Below are positions 1 through 5,609 of a stretch of 8,274 bases of DNA, one piece after another. A model generated the notes under the pieces. The model ran no database searches. It worked only from the letters and a program-made list of their open reading frames with translations, and was not told where the DNA came from. Numbering within the stretch: the stretch's first letter is position 1; every line of letters starts with the position of its first letter. This DNA is from a bacterium (GTDB taxonomy: Bacteria > Actinomycetota > Acidimicrobiia > Acidimicrobiales > Ilumatobacteraceae): contig JAPOIQ010000035.1 of NCBI GenBank assembly GCA_029978815.1, positions 1 through 8,274 of the forward strand. The letters are read 5' to 3'. A program made the position numbers and the translations under genes.

Positions 1-1
1 C

Positions 2-211
2 GCCACACATCGCGACCTGAAGATTGCCGTGTGCACCACGACGGACTGCGCAGGAGCATCTCTCATCACCACGGTCGACTCAACCGACAACATCGGCTTG
101 TACCCGTCGATCGCAATCAGTGCAACGGGACTCCCAATCATCTCCTACTACGACGCCACAAACAGTGATTTGAAAGTTGTCCCGATGTGGTCGCTGCTCA
201 TCGGAAACTGA
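2..211 (+). CDS. 3' end of a tandem-repeat (beta-propeller-like) protein, partial
   Basis: The frame is open from the left edge to a TGA at 209-211, so only the last 69 residues are visible. A DLK motif at visible residue 5 recurs at residue 56, a 51-residue period. The unit has the order DLK-(I/V), two cysteines five residues apart (CTTTDC), ITTVDST, an IAIS-x-x-GLP stretch, then ISYYDATN. Repeats of this kind occur in long secreted or surface proteins of environmental actinobacteria and probably form propeller blades; that is recalled family knowledge, not tested here. The last unit breaks off right after the second DLKVV, where the expected cysteine pair is missing and eleven unrelated-looking residues lead to the stop. 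Repeat-like DNA seems to continue past the stop in other frames, so the gene may be frameshifted at its 3' end. Any signal peptide would lie outside the window. The function is unknown. Confidence 0.7.
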   Translation, partial: ATHRDLKIAVCTTTDCAGASLITTVDSTDNIGLYPSIAISATGLPIISYYDATNSDLKVVPMWSLLIGN

Positions 212-244
212 CGACCACGGTCATCCCACAAAAAAGCACATCAG

Positions 245-286
245 CGCGCCAGTAGGGATTCGAACCCCAAACCTTCTGATCCGTAG
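245..286 (-). tRNA. 3'-half fragment of tRNA-Arg(ACG); probable attachment-site remnant
   Basis: Read on the minus strand from 286 to 245, this is an exact tRNA 3' half. It has the anticodon loop CTACGGA (anticodon ACG, 280-286), the 3' anticodon-stem strand TCAGA (275-279), a 5-nt variable loop AGGTT, a T stem TGGGG/CCCTA that pairs fully with one G-U, the T loop TTCGAAT (258-264), a 7-nt acceptor strand CTGGCGC (246-252) and discriminator G (245). No CCA is encoded. Upstream on the same strand there is no matching 5' anticodon-stem strand (TTCTTT stands where TCTGA is expected), no D arm and no GCGCCAG acceptor strand. It therefore cannot be a working tRNA. Loss of similarity exactly at the anticodon loop is typical of the att core left by tRNA-targeting tyrosine integrases. 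If so, the inserted DNA would lie to the right (above 286) and the original chromosome to the left. No integrase is visible. Confidence 0.8.
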
Positions 287-344
287 AAAGAAGGTCAGCT
301 CAGCCGTGTTGTATCGGAACTCAATACATCGTTGAGTCTCGGCA

Positions 345-357
345 TAACCTGACCCAC
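345..357 (+). promoter_or_regulatory. -10 box and leaderless start of the ABC exporter operon
   Basis: TAACCT at 345-350 fits the actinobacterial TAnnnT -10 pattern and lies 7 nt before the ATG at 358. There is no purine-rich Shine-Dalgarno sequence in between (GACCCAC). This spacing would place the transcript start at or next to the start codon, which implies leaderless translation. I see no convincing -35 hexamer 16-18 nt upstream. Confidence 0.45.
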
Positions 358-1320
358 ATGTCTTCAACGACGCAGTCCCCCATCATTGCCCGCGACCTTG
401 TTCGTACCTTCGGGAGCGGCGAAGACGAAGTTCGCGCCGTTGACGGTGTCAACCTTGAGGTCACAGCAGGCGAAGTCTTCGGTTTCCTTGGGCCCAACGG
501 CGCAGGTAAAAGCACGACCGTCCGCATACTCACTACCCTGCTCAAGCCAAGCGGAGGTTCTGCCTCGGTCGCCGGCTTCGACATCGTCACCCAAGCCGAT
601 GCTGTCCGTCGAAGCATCGGTGTGGCGCTCCAAGACGCAGCTATTGACCCGCTGATGACCGGAACCGAACTGCTTCGCCTTCAGGCCGTTCTCTACGGCA
701 TTCCCCGAAACTCACAGGCAGAGCGGGCAGGCGAACTTCTTGAACGAGTCGGGCTGTCAGCCGCCGGTGATCGCCGCGTTGGCACCTACTCGGGCGGAAT
801 GCGCCGTCGACTCGATCTCGCTCTCGCCCTCATTCATGAACCCACCGTGCTGTTCCTCGATGAACCGACAACCGGCCTCGACCCGATGAGCCGCATGTCG
901 TTATGGGAAGAAATCCGTCGCCTCAACAACGACGGCACCACCGTGCTACTCACCACTCAATATCTCGAAGAGGCCGATCAACTCGCAGATCGTGTTGCGA
1001 TCATCGACAACGGAAAAATCGTCAAGGAAGGCCGGCCTGAAGCCCTCAAAACCGACGTAGGTGCACCAACACTTCTCATCTCGGTGGCCGACCACCATGT
1101 CGAATCCGCACGTGAAGTGCTCGCGCAATTCGGCGAAGCACGCCCGACCGCCGAAGGCACCCTCGGCGTTGGCCTCACCCAGGGCGCAAGCGATGTCTCG
1201 AACGTTGTGAGAGCACTCGACGCTCAAGGCATCGCAGTCGAACATCTCGAACTTCGCGCACCAAGCCTCGACGACGTGTTCGCCGAAGCAACCGGCCATC
1301 GCCTTGAAGGCGCATCATGA
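358..1320 (+). CDS. ABC transporter ATP-binding protein, DrrA-like (ABC-2 exporter)
   Basis: This 320-residue cytoplasmic ATPase powers an ABC-2 exporter made with the next two genes. All nucleotide-binding motifs are present: Walker A GPNGAGKST at residues 45-53 (K51), Q-loop Q92, signature YSGGM at 144-148, Walker B ending in D168-E169, and the D-loop GLD at 173-175. The switch position reads TTQYLEEAD, with Gln201 where most ABC ATPases have His. DrrA-type daunorubicin/doxorubicin resistance ATPases share this change, as they do the DPLMTG stretch after the Q-loop and the C-terminal PSLDDVFAEATG motif (about 303-314). The start at 358 is supported by the -10 box just upstream. Stop and next start overlap as ATGA, so translation is probably coupled. 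The substrate cannot be read from the sequence; DrrA relatives export antibiotics, lipids or polymers. Confidence 0.93.
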   Translation: MSSTTQSPIIARDLVRTFGSGEDEVRAVDGVNLEVTAGEVFGFLGPNGAGKSTTVRILTTLLKPSGGSASVAGFDIVTQADAVRRSIGVALQDAAIDPLMTGTELLRLQAVLYGIPRNSQAERAGELLERVGLSAAGDRRVGTYSGGMRRRLDLALALIHEPTVLFLDEPTTGLDPMSRMSLWEEIRRLNNDGTTVLLTTQYLEEADQLADRVAIIDNGKIVKEGRPEALKTDVGAPTLLISVADHHVESAREVLAQFGEARPTAEGTLGVGLTQGASDVSNVVRALDAQGIAVEHLELRAPSLDDVFAEATGHRLEGAS

Positions 1321-2105
1321 GCACCATTGCACTACGTCGCCGAGACCAGATCGGCGCCCTTTCATCTCGGTCAATCTTGTCGCTCGTACGTCAGCCGAGC
1401 CTCGTCGTGCCATCGCTCATCTTTCCCCTGTTTTTCGTTGCACTCGGCACCTCTGCTTTTGCCCGAGCGATCAACATCCCGGGCTTTCCCGAAGTTGACT
1501 CATTCCTCGATTTCGCCCTCGCCGGCTCTGTCGTTCAAGGGGTGCTGTTCGGATCGGTCACCAGTGCCACCGCTCTCGCGACCGACATCGAAACCGGTTT
1601 CTTTGACCGACTACTTGTCGCGCCCAGCAGCCGCACTGCGATTCTCGTCGGTCGACTCGCAGGAGCGATGGTCTACGGCCTTGCCCAGACATTGTTCTTC
1701 ACGCTCGTACTCTTCCCCTTCGGCCTCAGCATCCAATCGGGAGTCATTGGGCTCATCGCAATGATGATCGGCGGTCTCTTCACCGCCCTCGCGGTCGGAG
1801 CATTGATGTCAGCAATGGCAATCAAGACCGGATCAAGCGAAGCCGTGCAAGGTTCATTCCCGTTGATCTTCATTCTGTTGTTCTTCTCGTCGGCGTTCTT
1901 CCCTCGACAGACAATGGACGGCGTCTACCGGCGCATCGCTGACATCAACCCGCTGTCGTATCTCGTTGAGGGGTTCCGGTCGCTCACCATTGACCAATTA
2001 ACGCTGACCGCTGTGCTGCAAACGATTCTCATTCCTGCAGCGATATCAATTATCGGAATCGGCATCTCGCTTCGCACCCTTCGCAACAGGCTGGCAGCAT
2101 CATGA
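1317..2105 (+). CDS. ABC-2 type transporter permease (DrrB-like), first subunit
   Basis: This 262-residue inner-membrane protein has about six hydrophobic segments. The first two are near residues 30-48 and 62-82 and the last is near 232-254, with the rest in the 110-200 region. The loop DIETGFFDRLLVAPSSR at 90-106 is the conserved cytoplasmic segment of DrrB-type permeases that contacts the ATPase. FFSSAFFP at 189-196 and INPLSYLVEGFR at 210-221 are further ABC-2 permease signatures. The ATG overlaps the ATPase stop (ATGA, 1317-1320), and its own stop overlaps the next start in the same way, so the three proteins are probably made in balanced amounts. With the second permease it likely forms a heterodimeric membrane channel. 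The exported substrate is unknown. Confidence 0.9.
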   Translation: MSTIALRRRDQIGALSSRSILSLVRQPSLVVPSLIFPLFFVALGTSAFARAINIPGFPEVDSFLDFALAGSVVQGVLFGSVTSATALATDIETGFFDRLLVAPSSRTAILVGRLAGAMVYGLAQTLFFTLVLFPFGLSIQSGVIGLIAMMIGGLFTALAVGALMSAMAIKTGSSEAVQGSFPLIFILLFFSSAFFPRQTMDGVYRRIADINPLSYLVEGFRSLTIDQLTLTAVLQTILIPAAISIIGIGISLRTLRNRLAAS

Positions 2106-2857
2106 GCGCATCACTCGGTATCGCAACACGAAGCCTTCGCAACATTCGACGGCTGCCGTCGGCATTCATCCCGGCATTGCTCATGCCGGTCTTTCAGGTC
2201 GTGTCATTCTCGGGCACTTACGCCGGCGTCACACAGATGCCCGGCTTCCCCACCGACCGATCCGTCAACTGGTATCTACCAATGGCAGTCACCATGGGTG
2301 CCTCCTTCGCCGGACTCGGCACCGGCTTCTCGATGATTCGCGACCTACAAACCGGGTTCTCCGACCGCCTTCGCATGGCGCCAACAAGTCGCCGCCAACT
2401 ACTGCTTGGCCCGTACATCGCTGCATGGGTACGAGCCTGCATCGCAGTTGTGCTTGTCACCCTTGTCGGGTTCGCACTCGGTGCACGACCAGTCGGAAAT
2501 GGCCTCGGCACGTTCAGCCTGTTCATCGCTGGCATCGGAATGGCGACGATCGGCACCGGTTGGGGCCTCGGACTTGCGTACCGCTTCCGAGACATGCGGG
2601 CGGCGGCAATCATGCAACTCACACTGTTCCTGGGCCTCTTCCTCACCGATGCTCAGACACCCATTCACCTCATGGATGGCTGGCTCGAGTTTGTTGCACG
2701 TTGGAACCCCCTCACCCGGATACTTCATGTGGCCCGGATCGGGTTTGTTGACGGGATCGGTTCTGCCGACCTTCTCATCGGCATCATCGTCATGACGCTT
2801 GCGGCGGCCGGCGCATGGGGGTTCGCCCTTACCGGCCTCGGACGACTCGACGATTAA
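2102..2857 (+). CDS. ABC-2 type transporter permease (DrrB-like), second subunit
   Basis: This is a 251-residue membrane protein related to the preceding permease but clearly diverged from it. It repeats the ATPase-contact loop as RDLQTGFSDRLRMAPTSR at residues 80-97 and the C-terminal signature as ARWNPLTRILHVAR at 198-211. Hydrophobic stretches cover roughly 20-37, 58-77, 105-127, 137-160, 167-182 and 222-245. The start ATG at 2102 overlaps the previous stop (ATGA). Two different permeases beside one ATPase suggest a heterodimeric pore served by a homodimer of the ATPase, an arrangement seen in several actinobacterial DrrABC-like systems. The gene ends in TAA. A 41-nt gap to the next gene with its own -10 box suggests the exporter unit ends here, though no terminator hairpin is visible. 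Confidence 0.88.
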   Translation: MSASLGIATRSLRNIRRLPSAFIPALLMPVFQVVSFSGTYAGVTQMPGFPTDRSVNWYLPMAVTMGASFAGLGTGFSMIRDLQTGFSDRLRMAPTSRRQLLLGPYIAAWVRACIAVVLVTLVGFALGARPVGNGLGTFSLFIAGIGMATIGTGWGLGLAYRFRDMRAAAIMQLTLFLGLFLTDAQTPIHLMDGWLEFVARWNPLTRILHVARIGFVDGIGSADLLIGIIVMTLAAAGAWGFALTGLGRLDD

Positions 2858-2863
2858 CAGATG

Positions 2864-2898
2864 CTGTCGTAACAAGCGACCGCCGGTACCGTAACAAC
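2864..2898 (+). promoter_or_regulatory. candidate promoter of the potassium-channel gene
   Basis: TACCGT at 2887-2892 fits the TAnnnT -10 pattern and is 6 nt from the GTG at 2899, the spacing expected for a leaderless transcript. A weak -35, CTGTCG (2864-2869), lies 17 nt further upstream. No Shine-Dalgarno sequence precedes either possible start (2899 or 2911). Confidence 0.4.
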
Positions 2899-3888
2899 GT
2901 GTCATCGACAATGAAGCGACTCCGCATTGCGCTCGGGCTAGTTGGCACCGTCGCAGTCGCAGGCGTTATCGGCTACCGGTTCACCGGCATGAGCTGGATG
3001 GAAGCCATCTATATGACGGTCATCACCGTCACCACCGTCGGCTATCGAGAAGTAGGCGGACAGCCATCGAATGGTGAACAAATATTCACCATCGTCATCA
3101 TCACCACTGGCGTGTCAACCGTGCTCTACACCTTCACATTGGGTGTGCAGACCGTCGTTGAAGGCCAGTTGCGCGAATTTGTGGGAAGGCGAAGAATGAA
3201 CAAAGTGATTGAAGGATTTCGAGGCCACACAATCGTCTGTGGTCTCGGCCGTGTGGGACGCACCGTCATTAACGACCTAGTGGCTCACGGAGAAACTGTC
3301 GTCATCATTGACGAAAACCCACAACGAGTGAATGACGTCGACCACCCCGTCGTCATCGGAGACGCAACCCTCGACTCAACATTGCGCGCAGCAGGAATCG
3401 AACACGCCCGTGCTTTGGTTGCAGCACTCGAAGGAGATGCAGAGAATCTCTTCGTGACCCTGTCTGCTCGCTCCATCAACCCTGAACTGTTCATTGTTGC
3501 AAGAGCGCGTGCCAGTGAAAGCGTTGCAAAACTCTCTCGTGCGGGTGCCGATCGTGTTGTCAACCCTCAAGATTTGGGCGCAAGCCGCATGGCGTCGTTC
3601 GTTGTCCAGCCAAATGTCGCAGAGTTTGTTGATGTGGTCATGCACGAACGCTCCCAAGAGTTCCGCATACGAGAATTCCAACTACAACCAAGTTGTTGGC
3701 TCGTCGGCCAGCGCATGGGAGACGCCCGTCTGCGTGATCGAACAGAAGCACTTGTGTTAGCTGTGCGCACCCACGAGGGTTCGTTCATCACTAACCCTGA
3801 TCCCGATGTCACTCTCGCTGCGGGCGACATCCTCATAGTGGTCGGCACCCAAACGGGTCTCTCCGGCCTGCAGGAGGCGCTCACATGA
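2899..3888 (+). CDS. two-TM potassium channel with RCK (TrkA-N/TrkA-C) domain
   Basis: This is a probable K+ channel of the MthK type, 329 residues from the GTG at 2899. TM1 covers about residues 10-27, the pore helix about 33-45, the selectivity filter is TVGY at 46-49, and TM2 spans about 61-83. A cytoplasmic RCK domain follows, with the Rossmann motif GLGRVG at 115-120, the acidic IIDEN at 136-140 and IGDAT at 153-157. A TrkA-C ligand-binding domain occupies roughly 250-325. Such domains gate the pore in response to Ca2+, nucleotides or cyclic dinucleotides; the ligand here is unknown. The residue after the filter is Arg50, where MthK has Gly (TVGYGD). The start at 2899 is preferred because of the -10 box 6 nt upstream. 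ATG at 2911 is an alternative, and starts further upstream would run into the permease gene. The stop overlaps the next ATG (ATGA). Confidence 0.9.
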   Translation: MSSTMKRLRIALGLVGTVAVAGVIGYRFTGMSWMEAIYMTVITVTTVGYREVGGQPSNGEQIFTIVIITTGVSTVLYTFTLGVQTVVEGQLREFVGRRRMNKVIEGFRGHTIVCGLGRVGRTVINDLVAHGETVVIIDENPQRVNDVDHPVVIGDATLDSTLRAAGIEHARALVAALEGDAENLFVTLSARSINPELFIVARARASESVAKLSRAGADRVVNPQDLGASRMASFVVQPNVAEFVDVVMHERSQEFRIREFQLQPSCWLVGQRMGDARLRDRTEALVLAVRTHEGSFITNPDPDVTLAAGDILIVVGTQTGLSGLQEALT

Positions 3889-4571
3889 GAAGTGAACGAA
3901 CCCACGTGCTGCTCGACCTCGACGGCACGTTGAGCGACTCCGAGCCGGGCATTCTGCGTTCACTGCAATGGGCATTTGAAAAAGAAGGCTTCCCCATCCC
4001 GACCGAAGAACAAGTTCGGTCAGTGATTGGACCTCCATTTGAAATCGGTCTTCCGCAGATCGGCATTCCCGACGACGCCCTCGAGCGCGTGATCGACCGC
4101 TATCGAGAGCGTTACGCCACCATCGGCGCATTCGAGAACACGCTCTACCCAGGAATTCTCGAGATGCTGGAAGCATTGACCGATGACGGACTCATCCTCT
4201 CGGTGGCAACCGCAAAACCGGAAGTCACCGCGCACCCGATCCTCGATTACTTCGAGATTTCACACTGGTTCAAGGTTCGCGCCGGTGCAACCCTTACGCC
4301 TGATCGTCGCGCCAAAGCTGAAGTGATCGAGTTTGCGCTCTCTGAACTCGGCATCTCAGGTGACCCAGATATCAGCGACCACGTCATCATGGTGGGTGAC
4401 CGCGATCACGATGTTCTCGGCGCAAAAAAGCACCGAATTCCATGCATCGGCGTCACCTGGGGCTATGGCGAACCGCCAGAACTTCTCGGTAGCGGAGCGG
4501 TCGCACTCGCAGATTCTCCACACGAGGTTGTTGACCTCGTTCACGAGTCGTACCGTCTCACTCACTGGTGA
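3885..4571 (+). CDS. HAD-superfamily phosphatase, phosphoglycolate phosphatase-like
   Basis: This 228-residue soluble hydrolase has all four HAD motifs. Motif I is DLDGTLSDS, with nucleophile Asp11 and acid/base Asp13. Motif II is VATAKP with Thr109. Motif III is Lys144 in RRAKAEV. Motif IV is GDRDHD with Asp172 and Asp176, which bind Mg2+. Residues 18-85 form the small helical cap of the Gph/PGMB-like subfamily, which takes small phosphorylated metabolites such as phosphoglycolate, nucleotides or sugar phosphates. The cap does not let me choose a substrate. The ATG overlaps the potassium-channel stop by ATGA, so the two are probably translated together; a functional link between channel and phosphatase is not obvious. 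The stop overlaps the next gene's start as TGATG. Confidence 0.88.
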   Translation: MRSERTHVLLDLDGTLSDSEPGILRSLQWAFEKEGFPIPTEEQVRSVIGPPFEIGLPQIGIPDDALERVIDRYRERYATIGAFENTLYPGILEMLEALTDDGLILSVATAKPEVTAHPILDYFEISHWFKVRAGATLTPDRRAKAEVIEFALSELGISGDPDISDHVIMVGDRDHDVLGAKKHRIPCIGVTWGYGEPPELLGSGAVALADSPHEVVDLVHESYRLTHW

Positions 4572-4975
4572 TGAATACAACGCACACACCTCCCACCACG
4601 CCGTCCGAGCCGACCCGCTCAGCCGCCGACAAGGTCATGCGTCGCATCCTGTTCCTCGATATCAACGCCGCCAAAGCCACGCCAGACGAGGCTCGCAAAG
4701 CCTTTCAGACATCAATTTTGGTGGCGACCGTTCGATGTCTGCTCATGTACATCGTGTTCCCCTTCGTACTGCCCGCGCTTGGGCTCGCAGCCGGAGTCGG
4801 ACCCGCAATCGGCCTGCCCATCGGCATCGCAGCGATCCTCGCAATCACCATGAGCGTCCGGCGATTCTGGCGAGCAGACCACTCGAAGCGCTGGCATTAC
4901 ACCGTGATTGGCACCACCGTCATCGTGTTCCTCGGCGTGCTCGTCGTGCGGGACCTTCTCGATCTCATCGGCTAG
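4571..4975 (+). CDS. conserved actinobacterial small membrane protein, function unknown
   Basis: This is a protein of 134 residues from the ATG at 4571. The preceding GTG at 4568 would add one methionine, but the ATG is favoured because it forms a TGATG overlap with the upstream stop. A Thr/Pro-rich N terminus (about residues 3-15) leads into a conserved-looking soluble stretch, RILFLDINAAKATPDEARKA (25-44). Three hydrophobic segments follow at about 49-70, 76-96 and 109-126, joined by a basic/aromatic loop, RRFWRADHSKRWHY (97-110). I recall similar unnamed proteins with this DIN...F motif and RRFWxADH loop in other actinobacteria, but I know of no assigned role. It has no catalytic motif, signal-peptide cleavage site or metal-binding cluster that I can see. 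Its coupling to the phosphatase gene is the only functional hint. Confidence 0.75.
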   Translation: MNTTHTPPTTPSEPTRSAADKVMRRILFLDINAAKATPDEARKAFQTSILVATVRCLLMYIVFPFVLPALGLAAGVGPAIGLPIGIAAILAITMSVRRFWRADHSKRWHYTVIGTTVIVFLGVLVVRDLLDLIG

Positions 4976-4997
4976 CAGCCACCCCCCGTGCTCGCTG

Positions 4998-5027
4998 TCG
5001 ACACGAGTGACTCGAATAAGGCATGAT
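4998..5027 (+). promoter_or_regulatory. candidate promoter with a palindromic operator in its spacer
   Basis: TCGACA (4998-5003) matches the -35 consensus TTGACA at five of six positions. After 18 nt comes CATGAT (5022-5027), a four-of-six match to TATAAT. The spacer begins with the perfect odd palindrome CGAGTGACTCG (5004-5014), directly beside the -35 box, a position suited to a repressor. Transcription would start near 5034 and give a leader of about 50 nt for the molybdenum hydroxylase genes. The palindrome has only a 1-nt centre, so it is unlikely to act as an RNA hairpin. Confidence 0.35.
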
Positions 5028-5039
5028 GTAGGGGTACAC

Positions 5040-5055
5040 ACCGATAGCAGTCGGT
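5040..5055 (+). repeat. inverted repeat ACCGA-N6-TCGGT in the leader of the 2Fe-2S subunit gene
   Basis: ACCGA (5040-5044) and TCGGT (5051-5055) are perfect inverted arms around TAGCAG. The repeat lies 28 nt before the start at 5084. It could be a small leader hairpin or a second protein-binding site. At 5 bp it could also be chance. Confidence 0.3.
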
Positions 5056-5071
5056 AATACGTTCAACACCT

Positions 5072-5080
5072 AGAGGGGGA
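5072..5080 (+). promoter_or_regulatory. Shine-Dalgarno site of the 2Fe-2S subunit gene
   Basis: AGAGGGGGA lies 3 nt before the GTG at 5084, with its core GAGG about 7 nt away. It supports this non-ATG start. Together with the SD sites at 5597 and 6463 it shows that genes in this block use leadered translation, unlike the probable leaderless starts at 358, 2899 and 7947. Confidence 0.6.
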
Positions 5081-5083
5081 TCC

Positions 5084-5542
5084 GTGGAGATCAGCATCAC
5101 AGTTAACGGCCAATCGGTGAGCGCAGACGTCGAGCCACGCACCTTGCTCGTGCAGTTCATCCGCGACAATGCCGGGCTCACCGGGACGAATATCGGATGC
5201 GACACATCATCGTGTGGTGCTTGCTCAATCCACCTCGATGGCGAGGCCGTGAAGAGCTGCACCATTCTTGCCGCCCAAGCCGACGGCGGATCAGTCACCA
5301 CCATTGAAGGCATGGCTGCCGCCGATGGCACCCTCCACCCGATGCAGCAAGCCTTCATGGACAACCACGGCCTCCAGTGCGGATACTGCACCCCGGGCAT
5401 GGTCATGGCAGCGACGAGCCTGCTCAACGAGAACCCATCAGCAACCGAAGAAGAAATTCGCATCGGTCTTGAAGGCAACCTCTGCCGTTGCACCGGCTAC
5501 CACAACATCGTGCAAGCCGTTCTTTCGTGCACAAAGTCGTGA
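5084..5542 (+). CDS. molybdenum hydroxylase small subunit, 2Fe-2S (CoxS-like)
   Basis: This 152-residue protein is the electron-transfer subunit of a CO dehydrogenase/xanthine dehydrogenase-type molybdenum hydroxylase. All eight cluster ligands are present. Cys39, Cys44, Cys47 and Cys59 make the plant-ferredoxin-type N-terminal cluster (C-x4-CGAC-x11-C). Cys99, Cys102, Cys134 and Cys136 make the C-terminal cluster next to the molybdopterin (QCGYCTPG and the LCRCTGY motif). The length is normal for the family. Electrons would pass from the Mo centre through these clusters to the FAD of the medium subunit. The start is GTG behind a strong SD, and the gene appears to be the first of its operon. 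The next gene, 67 nt downstream, is the FAD subunit, but the large subunit is not visible, so the substrate is unknown. The family call is firm; a specific CO dehydrogenase role is not supported. Confidence 0.93.
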   Translation: MEISITVNGQSVSADVEPRTLLVQFIRDNAGLTGTNIGCDTSSCGACSIHLDGEAVKSCTILAAQADGGSVTTIEGMAAADGTLHPMQQAFMDNHGLQCGYCTPGMVMAATSLLNENPSATEEEIRIGLEGNLCRCTGYHNIVQAVLSCTKS

Positions 5543-5596
5543 CCTCACTTCATCCATTCACCGTGTTGACATCATCGTTCGCCGTTAACCCAGCCC

Positions 5597-5603
5597 AAGG
5601 AGA
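5597..5603 (+). promoter_or_regulatory. Shine-Dalgarno site of the FAD subunit gene
   Basis: AAGGAGA lies 6 nt before the GTG at 5610. It is a near-ideal SD that fixes this non-ATG start. Confidence 0.7.
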
Positions 5604-5609
5604 CTCTCA

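Noticed and set aside
245..330. A complete minus-strand tRNA-Arg gene
   Set aside because: The 5' half is absent: no GCGCCAG acceptor strand, no D arm, and the 5' anticodon-stem strand does not pair in register. The flank can form an 8-bp stem around an 11-nt loop, but that is not a tRNA anticodon arm.
2815..2898. Upstream extension of the potassium channel to ATG 2815
   Set aside because: The extra 28 residues overlap the permease 3' end in another frame, are Arg-rich and do not resemble a channel N terminus. GTG 2899 has a well-placed -10 box.
2399..2911. Long minus-strand open frame of 170 codons opposite the second permease
   Set aside because: It is antisense to a clear ABC-2 permease, has biased low-complexity composition and no recognisable motif. 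GC-biased third codon positions produce such shadows.
4989..5008. Terminator hairpin after the small membrane protein gene (CTCG...CGAG around TGTCGACA)
   Set aside because: The stem is short with a bulge and is not followed by a T tract; it also overlaps the candidate -35 box.
4333..5010. Plus-strand open frame of 225 codons overlapping the phosphatase and the small membrane protein
   Set aside because: It is rich in Arg, His and Ser as expected from out-of-frame reading, and it overlaps two genes with recognisable features and coupled starts.
4972..5493. Minus-strand open frame of 173 codons opposite the 2Fe-2S subunit
   Set aside because: The plus strand carries all eight cluster cysteines and a strong SD, so the antisense frame is a shadow.
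5566..5591. Promoter in front of the FAD subunit (perfect TTGACA at 5566-5571)
   Set aside because: The only -10-like sequences (TTAACC or TAACCC) are 13-14 nt away, too short for a normal spacer, and no better box lies at 16-18 nt.
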